Source: Chara braunii (taxonomy: Eukaryota > Streptophyta > Charophyceae > Charales > Characeae). From it: a stretch of 25,154 bases of DNA. The first letter of the stretch is position 1, and the number at the start of each line of letters is the position of its first letter. The stretch covers positions 4,320,876-4,346,029 of the forward strand of contig BFEA01000020.1 of the NCBI GenBank assembly GCA_003427395.1, read 5' to 3'. Below are positions 23,961 through 25,154 of this stretch, piece after piece. Position numbers and translations under genes: made by a program. The notes below the pieces were generated by a model, which was not told the DNA's origin, made no database searches, and saw only the letters and a list, made by a program, of their open reading frames with translations.

Positions 23961-25002
23961 CCGCAGGCCTCCCAAGCACACAAGTACCTTGGCGGGTCAC
24001 ACACACACCCAAGCACTCAGGCACTCAGCAAAACACACGGAAACCAGCAAACACGCTCACACAGAGACTTAGAAATCTCAGCAAAGCGGGAATCTCAACA
24101 ACGCATACATTCCAGCGGCAGAACTCAGAAATCAGCAGTTTTCTGAATCTGCGATTTTGTGGGTTGTTACAAATTATTTTAAAAAAACTTAAAAAAAGAA
24201 AAAAAGTTGTGAAGTTGTGAAGGAACAAGTAGAAGATCAAACAAATTGACTTCAAGTCCACTTGTAGTAGACGAACTCAATCACAGCAAATTCCTGCAAA
24301 TCAACGAAACAAAAGCAGGTACATCATCCCCCCTTCTTGAGCTCCTCTGCATCTAAGGTGGCAAGATCACGACTCACCTCGTTCACGTACTCCAGCCTAC
24401 AAAACTTCCCAGCGCTCGCCGGAACGTTATCTTCTTCTCGGAGAAAGCGATCTTCACTTCCGGGTTCGATTTGCCTCACTGCATCCTCACAGTCAATCTG
24501 ATTGGTTCAACCAGCCCGCTGGCTCATTTTTTATCCACACAAAGGACCATGGACCTGTCCCATCTTCCCAGCAGTTCAAGAGCCAAAGCAATCTCTTCCC
24601 TCTTCCACCCACAACAGTTGGGGAGCTGAGCCAGCTTTCCACCTTCTGAGGGAGAGAACCACACTGGTTTATAAATGACAGATTTGTGCCACCTCCACCG
24701 AAACAAAAGATCACATCAAACAGTTGTCTACAGAAACCCAAATGACAGATTTAGAATTGGACTCGGAAAAGCAATCCTCCTCCCAAAGTTACAACTGCAT
24801 GATGAGTAAGACCCCCCCAAAAAAAAAATCATCCTCACACGGTGGATAAGATTTTGCCATTAAAAAACAATTAAAAAATTGCATGATTAATCATTGATTA
24901 TAAAATTATAAATCATGTCGTATAAGTCAAAAGTACTAAAAACATATCCACATGATTAACTGAACCCTCTCAAAAAGTCGGGCCATAACCAAACGGAGCT
25001 GA
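23961..25002. other. Unassigned, becoming AT-rich
   Basis: No protein was recognised. Two overlapping minus-strand frames (24493-24741 and 24524-24706) are open but match nothing I know. From 24790 the sequence is very AT-rich (AAAAAACAATTAAAAAATTGC, ATTATAAAATTATAAATC). A word TATCCACATGA (24945-24955) weakly resembles the plant snRNA upstream element, but there is no well-placed TATA box. Confidence 0.4.

Positions 25003-25154
<152 letters not shown>

Noticed and set aside
24493-24741. Minus-strand gene near the right end
   Set aside because: Two overlapping frames are open, neither with a recognisable motif or splice context; not supportable from sequence alone.

Overview
This window looks like transposon-dense nuclear DNA of a eukaryote, probably of the green lineage (a streptophyte alga or early land plant would fit). 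The basis is an L1-type LINE with the plant-style C-terminal zf-RVT zinc finger, plant-type telomere words (AAACCCTAAACCC), an LTR/primer-binding-site junction of the tRNA-iMet type common in plants, GT..AG introns, and two exons of a Jouberin/AHI1-like WD40 gene. AHI1 is a ciliary transition-zone protein, which points to a lineage with ciliated cells. No species is named because nothing here fixes one. There are no bacterial genes, CRISPR arrays or operons.

Layout. 1-780: simple repeats, unassigned DNA and a compact array of GGGCC hairpins (543-740). 781-1790: a LINE reverse-transcriptase fragment (+). 1792-2613: an antisense Ty3/gypsy pol fragment. 2614-14104: one long LINE on the minus strand with a (TAA)n tail and 3' UTR, a decayed ORF2 (3809-8217), an intact 841-codon ORF1 (8261-10786) and a G-rich 5' region holding ~531-bp tandem monomers. 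A 14-bp direct repeat (2600-2613 and 14105-14118) brackets it and reads as a target-site duplication. LTR-retrotransposon remnants (RT on the left, gag with zinc knuckle on the right) lie on both outer sides in the same orientation, so the LINE appears to have jumped into an older gypsy element.

The 5' region of the LINE is not reliably assembled. It holds a 670-bp N gap and two Nextera mate-pair junction adapters (12141-12176, 13353-13390). The second adapter joins 5'-UTR-like sequence to a stray piece of ORF1. Coordinates and copy number in 10.8-13.6 kb should not be trusted.

14.1-17.2 kb: gag remnants and unassigned GC-rich DNA with repeated perfect splice-donor words. 17.2-19.2 kb: a second, 5'-truncated LINE (+) with a 49-T tract near its 3' end. 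19.7-21.0 kb: a miRNA-like hairpin, then the two AHI1-like exons separated by a 683-bp intron. 21.5-22.5 kb: a U2 snRNA-like sequence (-) apparently interrupted by a 412-bp inverted-repeat element, then a 273-bp foldback with a perfect 29-nt palindrome. 22.8 kb rightward: an LTR edge with PBS, modular GC-rich repeats, AT-rich DNA and a U6 snRNA fragment at the right edge.

Apart from the AHI1-like exons and LINE ORF1, every coding remnant is broken. The window is best read as a host gene (AHI1-like) next to layered retroelements, with small-RNA pseudogenes that LINE activity commonly scatters.
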